Of a DNA stretch of 64,000 nucleotides, positions 1 through 11,268 are shown in pieces. The notes beneath the pieces are model-generated. The model ran no database searches. It had not been told where the DNA came from and was given only the letters and a program-made list of their open reading frames with translations. The stretch is taken from positions 27,052,338 through 27,116,337 of the forward strand of contig CM060199.1 of NCBI GenBank assembly GCA_030562195.1, read 5' to 3'. The position numbers were made by a program, and so were the translations under genes. This stretch comes from Nipponacmea schrenckii (taxonomy: Eukaryota > Mollusca > Gastropoda > Lottiidae). Position 1 is the first letter of the stretch. Each line of letters starts with the position of its first letter.

Positions 1-193
1 GTGATTTAGATCATGTTTAGGGTCTAAGCACAATTTTTACTGTAAACATGGGTGTGATTTCTGTGATTTTATTGTCTTCACTCAAAAAAGTATATTTGTT
101 GAGAGAATAGGGCAAGACATACAATATATGCAAAATATGTTGTCACAGCTAAGTCAATTTATGACAGATAATGGCAAAGAAGTACAAACTCAC

Positions 194-1375
194 ATTTCTC
201 TTCAGTAAAGGTAGCCTGTTCTCTGTATTTTGGAGTTTCAACTACTGTTTCAATTTCAATTTCTCTGGAAAAAAGACAAACATAAAAGTTAAATAGTGAA
301 ATATGATACATGCCCTCAACTATAGACCTCTAGCTAACAACAAATCTGTTTTATTTAATAAGTCATGTAGGTCTATATTAAAATGAAAATGTAAATTACA
401 GGTATTCTAATTTGATACCTACATGAATTGTTTTCTAATGTTGTTGATAAAAGATGTAAATAAAACCAGCTTGAAACTACATATATGTACACTATATGTA
501 TGAAGATAAAATATGTGTTTTGTTTTGTTCCTGTTTTCAGCTGAATCTTTCAATTATACATGACATATGAAATTATACATGACATATGAAGGCTTGTCAA
601 GTATTACTGGTGGAGGAAAGCACTTTAACAGTTTTTTTTGACAAACATCTACAACCGGCTATCGAAACCTAGGCCTACAGTGTATGTGTATGCTGACATA
701 AAATTCTGCCACTTACTGCACATCTAATTCGCTTCGCATTTTCTTAGATGGGTTAAGGTTTTCATCCAAAGCTACCAAATGTTGCTTCTTTGGAAGTGGT
801 CGCGATGGGATGCATCTGGTCCCATCAGCCGGAATAGGGTCTGGATGTTCCTGTGTAGGACCATTTCCTCCAATGAAATGCTGCAAAAGTGATAATAAAA
901 ATGTCCATTAGATATTCTGTCAATGAAATAATTACAACTGGTAATATTGCTATATAGGCCTACGCATATCATTATTTTGGATTGACTTGAAAATGCTGGA
1001 TATGTTAGTCGAATAGACAGTCACTCAACGCTGCCGTTTTAACTAATAAATTTTGTTACCGTTTTCACATATTATGTTACCGGCATGGACTGTACTGAGT
1101 CAACCGTGACCACGATCGAGTAAGACCAAAAAAGCAACATTCTCTTCGATTTGAAATTAAAAAAATTATATGTAGGCTACACTTACTTTGTTGCGATTTC
1201 CATTGATCCTATCCACGTTTAGTTGGTCGTGTGGCCGTCCGCAGGCCTTGATCCATCTCAAACATTTCGCTAAATTAGTTTTCGGCTGAGGAAAGGGAAT
1301 AAACTTCACTCCTACCAATCGTGCCGGATACCTTTGATCTACATTGCAAGTGCCCCATACACAGCGTCGAACCAT
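194..1375 (-). CDS. THAP zinc-finger protein, first exons (runs off left edge)
   Basis: Three exons can be read on the minus strand: 1375-1187 (ATG at 1375, donor GTAAGT), 880-717 (acceptor TTTTGCAG, donor GTAAGT) and 264-194 (donor GTGAGT). Exon 1 starts MVRRCVWGTC and has the C-x4-C start, the FIPFPQP stretch and the conserved W (RWIKACGRPH) of a THAP DNA-binding domain. Exon 2 starts HFIGGNGPTQEHPDPIPAD, the usual end of a THAP domain, followed by a basic tail (PLPKKQ). Exon 3 is acidic, with no fold I can name. About five residues normally present before the HF motif are missing, so a micro-exon or a lost segment is possible. THAP domains bind DNA and occur in host regulators and in transposases. 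No catalytic domain is visible here, so I cannot tell which this is. Confidence 0.6.
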
Positions 1376-1520
1376 TTAGAGACAAACTAATACAGAAATT
1401 ATTCAGTACGGTACAGCTAAACGAGTGTATCACACGCTTTGTTTGTGATGCAAAGATGGCGGACGCTGATCGGCGCTCAGGGCTGTCGGCCAGCGCGTGA
1501 ATTGATTGGCTGAAAATAAG
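1376..1520 (-). promoter_or_regulatory. TATA-less promoter region of the THAP gene
   Basis: The short GC-richer stretch just upstream of the THAP start holds an inverted CCAAT box (CAGCCAATCA on the minus strand, near 1505) and a YY1-type site (AAGATGGCGG at about 1453). YY1 sites of this kind lie close to start sites in many animal housekeeping promoters. No TATA box is seen. The role is inferred from motif and position only. Confidence 0.4.
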
Positions 1521-3400
1521 CTTCGTCGGATCTATGAATTGGCATCGCATTGTCTATCTTCCAGGATTGCACCATTGTTTAAGAGCCTTTGTTCACCGTC
1601 AACCCATTGTTCGTCACTTAATTGCTTCAATAACCCCATTGTTCTCCATTGTTCTAGGTCTATTGTTTTTTTTCTATTCATGAAGTGCTTCCCTTGCTAC
1701 TCATAAAGAATGATTGCAATTTACGCTTATGTGTAACAATAAACGAAGTTCAACTTTTCCGATTCGTACTACACCAACTATATCTATCATTAAACTTAAT
1801 GACTTACTCTGCTTGGAAATGCTGCTTCGAAATGCATATTTCTCTATCTACATATTTACATTAAGAAAGTAAATTTAATGTTCAACATCACTAGGACAAT
1901 CTAACTTAAAATTTAACTTTTTAACATTAACCTTTGGCAACCCTTAAAAACGGCCTTCCAACAGAACTGAAGGAAGCAGTATGCCACATGACGCGGTAAC
2001 AACTGTATCTTGTCTTGTGGAACCAAAGCAAAGAGATGAACCTTCTACATGTACTTCTAATAGAATCTATCCAACGATTCACCTTTCCGACTTCGATCAA
2101 AACTTGATACCAGAAACAATTTTGAGAAGATAAAGTGCGTCAGTTCTTTGCGTTGTATGTTTATTTTTTTCTTTGTTTCCGTTGACATCAATCGGGCATT
2201 TTACTTTCTGTATGTAACACCATCTATCGGCATTGGTGTTAAAACCCTGACAGACTGTACACTGGTACTCTCCGCAGACGTGCATTTTGATCGTGACCAA
2301 TTCCATCTTGGCAGTCTGGTCCTGATTGACAAACTTTTTTTAATTGTATTTTTCAACCATCATCTGAAAGTGATCTGTTTGATTCCACTATGAGGACGAC
2401 CTATACAGCACACATTACTTAACTGTTTTATTCTCCCTTATTTTAAGGTAAAAAAATCATTACATAAACTTGTTATCAATCCCACGCATATAACGTTCAT
2501 TTTAAGACTTACATTGATTAAATACAAATAAGTCCCACGACCAATTACTTCACCATTCCATACAAGTCTACATTTTATTTTGGAAAATAGATTCTGGTAC
2601 GTTAACAACAAAATCATTACTAAAACAAAATCTTTACTAAATTTTACTACACCACCTGGTATCACTTTACTTTTACCGCCATCCTCATCTAAATGAACTT
2701 CTATAGAATTCATACTCTTTATACCGGAAGGATTTGCTTGCAATTTAAAATAAGAGCTTTTGAAGTAACAGAACGATTAGTACATCACATCTGAAAGTGA
2801 CATGTTCCGGAGCCTTTAAGCTTTTATTAATTCTTATGGGCTGTGACTAAGCGGCAAAGTAAACATTGGTAATGGGGGACGGCTGTACGAGTTCTACTAA
2901 TTTTAAACGTTCTACCATCCCCATGTTTGTCGTTACACGTGTTTAACATTCGATCTAACTCCATTTTCCCTCGAACAAAAGACTTTTGCCATGGTATACC
3001 TCAGAGCAGCGGCTTTATTGAGTTAGATTGACCCGTAGGTGTCGCCCCAGGCTTTTTCTTCGGCGGAATGGGTATACAAGGCACATATTCCGCAATCTCA
3101 AGTCCTACATATTTTTGATCAATAACGGGTTTATTGAGAAATGAAGAAAAGAAAACCACTAGAACTGTGAACAGTTCCGAGAGTGGCTAACAACCTCTAT
3201 GGGTTCAAAAAATGTACGCGAAGTTTTATTATGTAATATTGTTACACCACAGTTTATAGTTAATCGCATATTAATGAGAAACTTGTTAAGGTTCCACCAA
3301 AAAAAATTTAAAGGTCAGAATTGTCAATAATATTTATTTTTGTGAATAAAACAAGAGGTTGAAATTTATCTACTATATCAAACATGGATAGATGTTGTAG
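1521..3400. other. AT-rich intergenic stretch, one weak exon candidate
   Basis: No recognisable gene. On the minus strand 2606-2513 could be an exon (acceptor TACCAG, donor GTAAGT) reading KIKCRLVWNGEVIGRGTYLY, preceded by an open frame to 2743. I do not recognise the family. The rest is low-complexity AT-rich DNA. Confidence 0.25.
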
Positions 3401-3469
3401 CTTGCAATTCCACTAAATCAACGTCTTTTATGACGTCACCGACTTGGGCTCAACAGGAAGCTACTATTG

Positions 3470-4165
3470 ATATCTGTGCAGATCCCAGCAGGGTTCTAAA
3501 AAACCGGAAGTGGTAGAAATTTTTTTATGATGCGGTTTTAAAATTCATGGTCATTGAAGGTCAAGGTCATTTGATATAGCCTTGTGAATTTTCAAAAAAC
3601 TAAAACGGGTACCCAAAAAATTGTTGTCGATCATAATAGGCATATGTGTGGATAGCTTAGGTCAAGAACATTCTACTTGAAAAATTCAGGGTCATTGAAG
3701 GTCAAGGTCATTTGATTTGGCCTTTTGAATTTTCAAAAAAATTCAATCGGGCATTTAAAAAAATTAAATTTGAAAATCAAAATTCTGTTCCCAACAAGTT
3801 TTAGATAAAGTAACAAGGTTTCGAAAAACACCAAAATCGGACAAATCGAATAAAAATTAGCGGACTTATTAAAATTTTGCTGAATGTTACCGTTCTGTGA
3901 TAACACATAAAGTATCACTTCCGGTTTGGATTTTTTATTCTAAAAGGGTTCTAATTATGCCTGATAGTATATATGTATAGCTTTTGTACTGATTTCTTAT
4001 ATACACCGGAAGTTGGGTGACCCAACGCGGTTATAAAAAATCGGAAGTTCTCACGCAAGAACCGGAAGTGGTAGAATTTTTTTTATGATGAGGTTTTATT
4101 TCTATAGGCGACTTCTTTATATTCTGTAATGTTCAAAGCGATCGGATAATAAGCAACAAAGTAAT
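3470..4165. repeat. Dispersed repeat with CCGGAAGT-type boxes
   Basis: The segment carries the box CCGGAAGTGGTAGAA twice and the phrase GTCATTGAAGGTCAAGGTCA twice. A related copy lies at 50995-51180, which shares 'ggtcacccaacg', 'aaccgga', 'tatattctgtgat' and 'gatcggataat' with 4015-4150. No coding potential. It behaves like an old interspersed repeat. Confidence 0.5.
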
Positions 4166-4394
4166 GCAATTATTAAATTATTATTATGCAATTACTAACT
4201 ACTGATGCGTAAAATTTTTAGTTTTATATATTCATTTTCTATTCCAGTACGTATCTTATCGTATTTTTCAAACCAAATTTCTATACCATTTTCGAGTTGG
4301 GCTAGGGAGCTTCCCGAAAAAAAAAAAAAAAAAGTTTTTATGAAAACAAAGGGTGGCAAATTTCTAATTTGCAAACTCAATTAGTTTCGTTAGG

Positions 4395-5746
4395 CAAAAT
4401 GGGTAAAAAGTTCAAAGAATCTAAAAACTTTCCTTCGAAATAGACAAAAGTTTTCCTGAATTGAAAGAAGCATTACTGTTGTCAAAGAAAATATCCGCAG
4501 GAACTTCATTAGATGCAAAGACAACAACAGATATTGCACTAGCCTTGAAAAGTGCAGAAGTAAACTTTGTGGATAAAGGGAAAAAGACAGATTACAGATC
4601 AACGGAAAGAAGACCTAAAAATGTACTTTAAAAATAACCGTACAATTCAAGCCAGGCAAATTGTTTGTCAATTTTGCAAAAAGTCAAACCATACGGCAGA
4701 TAGGTGTTTTTTTTATAGAAATACCAGTCAGGTGTTTTTTATAGAAATACCAGTCAAACAGAAGGAACTATTGGAACAAATCACATTAGCAAGATGCGCT
4801 AGTTTCAAATCAGTCTTTGAACATTAAAAATAAAATGGTCAAAATTGTACTAGATACAGTTCAATATCATGTATTAGAACAAAACATTCAGAAAAACTAG
4901 GCTATAACTATACAGATTTATAGGAGTAGGCAGTGAAGAACATAAAATATTAAGAACTATATCACTACCTATCAAAATCCAAGGACTTGTTTTTCAATTT
5001 AATTTTTATGTCATTAGTTATTTACATCATCCTTGAATGATGTGTTTACAAAAGATGAAATTTAGGCCGACAACGCTCAAACAAAATTTGCAAGAATCAT
5101 TTCTTGGGTCCGTAAGGCTACTTCTGAGAAGCTCTTTCTTTCAATTTGCGTCGGAAGGAACCTATAGAAGTTGACCATATCTCTTCTTCCGAAGCTCGCA
5201 TATTGAATGGAAAAAGTAGACAAACTTATTGCTTCGATTTCTGCCAATCAAAATTGTCAATCACAGCCTACACCTACAATCAGACATCACGTGCACAACA
5301 GCCGCAATCACTTTTTTCTCTTTATGAGAATCGTATCCAGGTGCTTTATAGCCTATACATTTCATTTCATTTCTCACTATACTTTTAAATTTACCAGAGT
5401 GTTCATGAATTATAATTGGAATTTTATCATATGTCTCATCTCTAGAATAACACTACACTACCAGCCCAGAAGGCTATCAGAATATTTTGTTGATTGTAGA
5501 CTCATTTTCTGGATTGCCAGAAGTCATACCGAAGGTAAGCTAAAGAGGTAGGCATTGTATATTATATTCACAAAATATGGTGCTCCAAGATCTATTGTCA
5601 CAAAGGTGCACTTATTTTTCAAAATAAATGAAAGCTGTTTGTGAATTGTTTGATAACAAGCATCACGGGACAAATTCGTATCGTGATAGACGCAATGCTA
5701 CCATGAAGCAAGCTTTACGAGCCTATGGCAAGAAAGTGAGACACAT
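4395..5746 (+). pseudogene. LTR retroelement remnant: gag zinc knuckle and integrase fragments
   Basis: Around 4670-4715 the frame reads CQFCKKSNHTADRC, a perfect CCHC zinc knuckle (C-x2-C-x4-H-x4-C) as in retroelement gag. It is preceded by a helical, lysine-rich stretch (4425-4560). About 0.7 kb downstream, 5465-5550 reads LLIVDSFSGLPEVIP, which resembles the first-aspartate motif of a retroviral-type integrase (VD.FSK..E..P). Near 5700 comes MKQALRAYGK, resembling the later integrase region. Frames change many times, so this is a decayed copy. It is cut at 5747 by the Harbinger element. The superfamily (Ty3, BEL or Ty1) is not certain. Confidence 0.5.
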
Positions 5747-5749
5747 ATT

Positions 5750-5770
5750 GGGCCGAATAAATGAAAGTTA
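5750..5770 (+). repeat. Harbinger terminal inverted repeat, left
   Basis: A 21-base end that pairs with 8218-8238 with one mismatch. Preceded by the ATT target duplication. Confidence 0.85.
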
Positions 5771-5889
5771 AAAATACCTTACAAGCAAATCCTTTAAGCC
5801 AAAGCTTTTGCTTGTCAAGAAAAAGGTGAAGCCCAAGCAAAAGGTAAGAAGTGTATAAATAACCTTTTGCTAGAACTACTAGCTTTTCC

Positions 5890-6797
5890 TTGCTCAAGTT
5901 AGCAAATAAAAGTCAGTTGCCAGGTAATAAAGACAAAAAAGCGAAAGCCATTCAACAAATTACTACAACAACTGGAAAGAACTTAAACGAGAAACAAATA
6001 TTGAAGAAGATTTCCAACATGAAGGTACAAGTTAAGAAGAAAACTGATGGAAATCAAACGGGAAATCGTAAAATAATTTTGTCAAAATGGAAGCAAGAAT
6101 TATATGACATTCTAGAAGGAGATGAAAACCCAACCATCACCAAAATGTCATCTTCTGCAGGCTTCCAAAGAAGCAACGAAATTCCTATGAACACAACATT
6201 AACGTCAACTTCCTTTACTAAAGATGATCAATCTACCTCAATACCAGTCAATTCAAAGGTTTGTATTTTCATATATAAATTCCCATACTGCAATGGATGA
6301 CACAAGTATTATTAATAAAATTTCTTAATATCTTTTACAAATATGTCCCTTTGAAGGTGAAATTATCCCCGCTCCCCCAATCTATCACTGCTATCTATGT
6401 AACATGCAGCTGGTGGGAATATTTCCTTATGGACGTCCGCTTGTATGTCTTCCTGAAAAGTAATAACTCTTTCACATGTTATTGTTTTAGATTTCACAAG
6501 CATGGTCAGAAGATACTACTTCTAGTCAGTCAAAAAGACTGAGTGCCCCGCCAGCCTCAGAAGAGGAAGACTTTGCCACGTGAGACTGATGAAACGATAG
6601 CACTATCAACACCAGAACTGCAACGGCTTGTATTATTGGAACAACTGAGATACCTAAGGGCAAAGATAAGTCGTTTGGATGAGGAGAAACAGCGCCTGGA
6701 TGGGGAGAAACAGACCACCATTCCAGACCCTCCTGATAGATACGAGTCACCAAACTATGGTATGTTCCAGTATTCTTGGCAAGATCAATGGGATTAG
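5890..6797 (+). pseudogene. Harbinger Myb/SANT-like accessory protein remnant
   Basis: Exon 1 (about 5890-6258) reads NLNEKQILKKISNMKVQVK and is rich in lysine, like the end of the Myb/SANT-like DNA-binding domain that Harbinger elements encode beside the transposase. A GT-AG intron can be drawn from 6259 to 6490. Exon 2 continues acidic and serine-rich, then a coiled-coil-like stretch (LRYLRAKISRLDEEKQRL) that needs a frame change near 6590. In known Harbinger elements this partner helps the transposase enter the nucleus and bind the ends. There is no ATG at the start of the open frame, so the N-terminus is lost or lies in another exon. Confidence 0.5.
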
Positions 6798-6959
6798 AAT
6801 ATACAGCAGGTAGCTTTCGGACAGAAAAAAACCATGATTGTTTCTGAGTTTTTAAGATTTAGGTAAAATCAAGAAGCAAATTTCAGTTATTTTGTTTTGA
6901 GTTTTAGTTATTAAACCTTGTTCTAATGTACTTTTGTTGTTTTTCTACAAAATATTATT

Positions 6960-7986
6960 TCACTGATCACATCTCTCATAAAGGAAATTGGAAATTTCAC
7001 GCCTCCTCTCTTCTCCCTGCAGCTGCAAATTACGAATAGGCGCTTCTGCTACAAAATCATTTGCATCAAACACCCCCCCCCCCCCCCCCCCATCTTGATG
7101 TTCTCCCTCTTGTAGATCAGCATCTGGATGATTCGGGAATTTCGAAATGTTATGAAGAATAAAGCATGCTAATATACATTTGGTTTCCAATTTAAGACGT
7201 AGACCATAGCGTAGAATTGGGAACCTCCTTTTCAATTACTGTTTATCACAACCCTGTTCCTGGCATGGAATCTATTAAAATGCCTTCCTGCTGCTGTAGC
7301 TGGTTCGTTGAATGGTGTCATCATGTATGGAGTTAGTCCATAGCCAGAGTCTCCCAGTAGAACACCTTTAACATTTTGTGTGATCATGGCATGTAGTTCT
7401 GATGTCTGAAATATACGTGAATCATGTACTGATCCTGGCCAGCCTATATCTACACTTGTAAAGATATACTTCTCATCACACGTTGCTTGCACATTGAAGG
7501 AAGGAAAGTTCTTACGATTAATGTAATTATCTCCGAATGGTCCTCCAGGCTTATCTATCCGAATATGTGTGCAATCTATTGCACCTAAAGTGAATGGAAA
7601 GCCAAGTTTATCAGCCCACCTTTGTTTCGCATTGGTTACTTCCTCATCAGATTTTATCCAGTTTCCATGTTAGGCTGTTATCTGATCTAACGTATTTGCG
7701 TTACATTTTGATACTGCTGGTTGGGTTACCCCCATCACCTCAGCTACTGATAACCTGGGTCTGCTAGATAACGTAGAGTTGTTTCCATACGCATTATTGG
7801 TGATAGACAACCGCCGCGTGTCTCTCCATTATCGGGAACAAATGTATTAGCAATCCATTCAACATTGGCTTTATTAAACCGGAAAAGTTTGCGATATGTT
7901 TCTGGTGATATCTCTTCACGATTAATCCTTAGTTTGTAAACTTTTTGATGATCCCTTGCGTTCATGAACATTATGGAAATGCACAA
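6960..7986 (-). pseudogene. Harbinger (HARBI1-like) DDE transposase, broken
   Basis: Reading from 7986 down, the order is an N-terminal helical region, an HTH-like stretch (VAEVMGVTQPAVSK, after a frame change near 7750), GAIDCTHI with the first catalytic Asp (about 7590), VHDSRIF, LLGDSGYGL with the second Asp (about 7350), and RFHARNRVV. Then LKRRFPILRYGLRLK and ACFILHNI near the C-terminus. These are the hallmarks of the DDE_Tnp_4 fold of HARBI1-type transposases. There is an in-frame stop near 7670. A frame break at about 7233 falls where the catalytic Glu should be, so that residue is lost. A run of about 20 C at 7070-7091 encodes poly-Gly. Non-functional as read. Confidence 0.8.
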
Positions 7987-8217
7987 AAGATGAGTTCAAG
8001 CTACCAAAGAGGAGCTTACAAAAAACTAAGCAACTGCTACTATTAGTAAGAAATTGTTAGGTTTTATTTATATTCCTTTAAGTTTTTGCTAGGAATGTCA
8101 GCAAAGTCTTATCCAGATAAGCTACAGCTTTTTCTCGTCTGGAAATGCTTTTGCTAACTAGAATTTTCTTATTTTTATGAATGAACATTTAAGTAAAAGC
8201 TTACAAAAAGTAATTGC

Positions 8218-8238
8218 TAACTTTTATTTATTCGGCCC
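8218..8238 (-). repeat. Harbinger terminal inverted repeat, right
   Basis: Reverse complement of 5750-5770 with one mismatch. Followed by ATT at 8239-8241. Confidence 0.85.
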
Positions 8239-8429
8239 ATTGTCTTTAATAATGTTGACCTTTAGGTCAACTGTGTCACAAAATGAAATGTATTAGAGTG
8301 CATCAGCACCAAAACGGGCTACATAGCACCTAAATACGATTTAAAACAAAAAAAAAATTAAAACTAGAAAGTCAGTACATTAAAAATATCACAAAATGGT
8401 TGTAACCCAATATGGGCTTAAAACAAAAT

Positions 8430-8950
8430 AGAAAAAAAAACCACAACCATAACACAAAATATAGTTTAAAATTTAAAATACAGATTAGTCTGTTTTAAAA
8501 ACGCGACAACCTTCTTGCGCAAACAGATGGAACAAAGATCTAGCACGGTAGTGCTGCGCTCTTATAAGTTTGAGATGCGTGCACTCAATAAGAATGTGTT
8601 TCACTATCAGGCGAACCTGGCAGTGCTCACAGACTGGTTGAGGCTCTCGCTTGAGCAAATAACAGTTGGTAAGGTGAGTATGTCCAAGACAAGAGCGACA
8701 CAAAACAATTTCATTTCTCCTGTTGACACAATAGGAGGATGGCCAATCCCCCAGGAGAGGCTTGATGGCATGAAGTTATTTTGTATCTGCAGCATCCCAT
8801 TTTTGCTGCCATCGTTGCAAAAGAAAAGTCCTTATCACTGACTTAAAGTCGGTGTAAGGCAAGGAAAAGGGGGAGACCGACAGTAACAAAGCAGCCTTAG
8901 CCGCCGCATCTGCCTCTTGAAATGAATCAAAATCATCCACTAACAACTGA
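8430..8950 (-). mobile_element. Non-LTR retrotransposon 3' end (RNase H and zinc-binding tail), 5' truncated
   Basis: The minus strand at 8945-8900 reads QEADAAAKAAL, the end of a retroelement RNase H domain. From 8703 to 8485 it reads CLGHTHLTNCYLL, then a C-x2-C...H...C cluster (CEHCQVRLIVKHILIECTHL). That combination, with 'GHT.LTH.YLL' followed by 'C..C....T..H.L..C', is typical of the C-terminus of I/Jockey-related non-LTR elements. The ORF ends RVFKTD-stop at 8485, followed by a short AT-rich tail. Frame changes near 8700-8740 show decay. The same 3' end occurs at 26430-26490. Confidence 0.65.
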
Positions 8951-8959
8951 TAAGAATAA

Positions 8960-11250
8960 TAGTAATAAATGCTGTGAAAAAATTATATTTTCTGGAAAGG
9001 CGCTGAATAGAGTAGAATTGTCATGTCAGTAACACCTATTTGAAAAGTGGGTCCTCAGTTAATAAGCACTCAGCAGACACAGCACATGATATATATCATG
9101 TGACGTTCCCTGGAATCATGTGACGTTCCCTGGAAACATTGTTGTTATTCTCCATATTAAAAAATCCAGATTACTTTTGAGGTAAGAATTTTAATATTTA
9201 TAGGGCCTACCACTTTAATCATTGAAGTCACAATGAACATGAAATCTCCCAATCTCTCACGGATCGTATAGATATAGTTCAAGTTCGAAGTTTGGTAATC
9301 TTGAGCATGGCTTCTCTAATATTGTGAAAATCTGAACATCAGTTGTATTAGAAGCCTATAGAATATCGATTTTAACCAAAACAAATATCCGTTAGATTGA
9401 GGTGAAACTAGCAGACGAATCTTCGGGAAACTTCATTTATTTTTGCACGAAGTAAGGTAGAATCACACAATTGATGTCGGTCAACTTTTGCGGTGTTTTA
9501 AGAATTATGTCTGAATATTATAGATAAATTTTCAAGTCTTTTTAATGATCATTACATATTCAAAGCGAAATTTTGAATATCGGAGAAATATACATATTTT
9601 ATTAGCTAATTTCGTTTGTGAAAAGAAAAGTGTGCATTGACCATAAAAAGATTGACATGCGCACAAATAGTAAACAAATGCTTTCAATCATCCAGACGCT
9701 CGACTCAATGATAGTGCTCATTGATATTACCGTAATGAATGTGTCTTATTAATCGAGAGTTTCATCTATTATACAAATATATGAATGTTGAATATGACTA
9801 CGGTACTTGATGTTCGCGGCAACTACATCTGTCTATTTATAACTCACTTGGTTTATCAAAGAAAGAACAAGAACGATGAAATTTACCTCATAATCGTAAT
9901 GGAATTTATCATAAAATCGGAGATATATGACTGCCGGTCACATTGACCGACCGCAACAGTACTACGGCTGTCAAATAGCGATAGTTTACCAGTCATTGAC
10001 CGATGTCCGACGCTTATTTTCAGGCTTATATAATGATTATGTAGACTGCAGTTGAAAGTCGTGCCACAGAATTTCGGCTAGGCCCTACTGTGTATTTATT
10101 TTACTGTTTTCAGCACAATTCAAGTTAGATGTCAATAGTTACTATTTCGACATATAATTATTGATAGATTTTTTTTTCAGAATTTTTAGGAGTGTTTGCA
10201 GGAAAATTGATATTGAAAACTTGTTTTCTTCATGGTTGAAATTGGAATGCTTGTGCTTGAACTTATATTTTAAAATTAAAACGGAAGTTCTTTTTCCGCC
10301 CAGAAATGAGACACGGAAATTGTGGTTTTTAGCCTCTGGCTATTTGAATATTTGAAATATTCATTGTATTTGCTAAAAAATCGCAATTGAAGTTTTTGCA
10401 ATTTCGTAAATTCGCTCGCTTAAATTTTGCAAATTAAAATTAGGGCTTCAATTTGGAAATTTTAAATCAGCGTTTAAATCAGCGTTTAAATCAGCGATTT
10501 CTCACTTATAAATTAAGGAAGAAACTTGAAACTTAGGCTACAGTTTCCAAAAAAAAAAAATAAAAAATTAAATTTTTTTTCTTAAACTTTGCAATTTGTT
10601 GCAATTGACCTAGATCTAATTTTACAACTTCCGATCTATAATTTTTTTCGAAAATGCCAATTTTCCATTTTTTTAGTATTCATTATTTTTATCAACCAGC
10701 ATCTTACAGATAAATAATTATATTATATATTGCAGGAACTATATTGTTAATGGGATATTTGGAAAAAATTTGTTTGGTATATCTATTATCACAAGCAATA
10801 GCAAAGACTCTGCAGTTATTTCTTCCAGATTTTTTTTATGATATCTGTAATAGCTGATTTAGAATTTTCATTAATTCTTTTATTGCTGTGTATGATGTTT
10901 TAAAGGTTAGTGTAAACGCACTTGAGGGTACTTGAAGTTTTAAATGTTTAAAAAATATTATGAGTTATCTCAGCTTATTTTCAAGTAACAATATTTAATT
11001 TGATCATTACCGTCATTGATGATTTTAATCAAAATTAGCGCTTATAAAATAAATAGTTTACAGCTTTATAATCATATTGGTCAAGCTTTCTGTGCTATAC
11101 ATTTTTTAAAAAATAGTAAGGGCAGGATAAATATCATTTCACTGGTAATTATCAAATATATAAAGTGAATTGTATACATGATGTGTATACTATATATCTT
11201 TTACTTTGATTGCAATGTTAATTATAACTTAATATATTTATGTTTATCTT
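8960..11250. other. AT-rich DNA without recognised genes
   Basis: No coding signal that I can support. Small local repeats: ATCATGTGACGTTCCCTGGAA twice near 9095-9135, and TTTAAATCAGCG three times near 10465-10500. An acceptor-like TTTTTCAG lies at about 10180. The end (TTATCTTTCAG, AG at 11253-11254) is a good splice acceptor for the next gene, so an untranslated first exon probably lies somewhere in this stretch. Confidence 0.4.
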
Positions 11251-11268
11251 TCAGGAAACAACCTAGAT

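Larger units (their letters stand above)
5750..8238 (-). mobile_element. PIF/Harbinger DNA transposon, degenerate two-gene copy
   Basis: The element begins GGGCCGAATAAATGAAAGTTA and ends with the reverse complement of the same 21 bases with one mismatch. Both ends are flanked by ATT (5747-5749 and 8239-8241), the 3-bp target duplication expected for Harbinger elements. It encodes a Myb/SANT-like accessory protein on the plus strand and a DDE transposase on the minus strand, facing each other. Subterminal regions on both sides repeat AGCAAAAG/CTTTTGCT words, possible transposase binding sites. Both genes are broken, so the copy is not autonomous. The length of 2489 bp fits the family. Confidence 0.85.
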
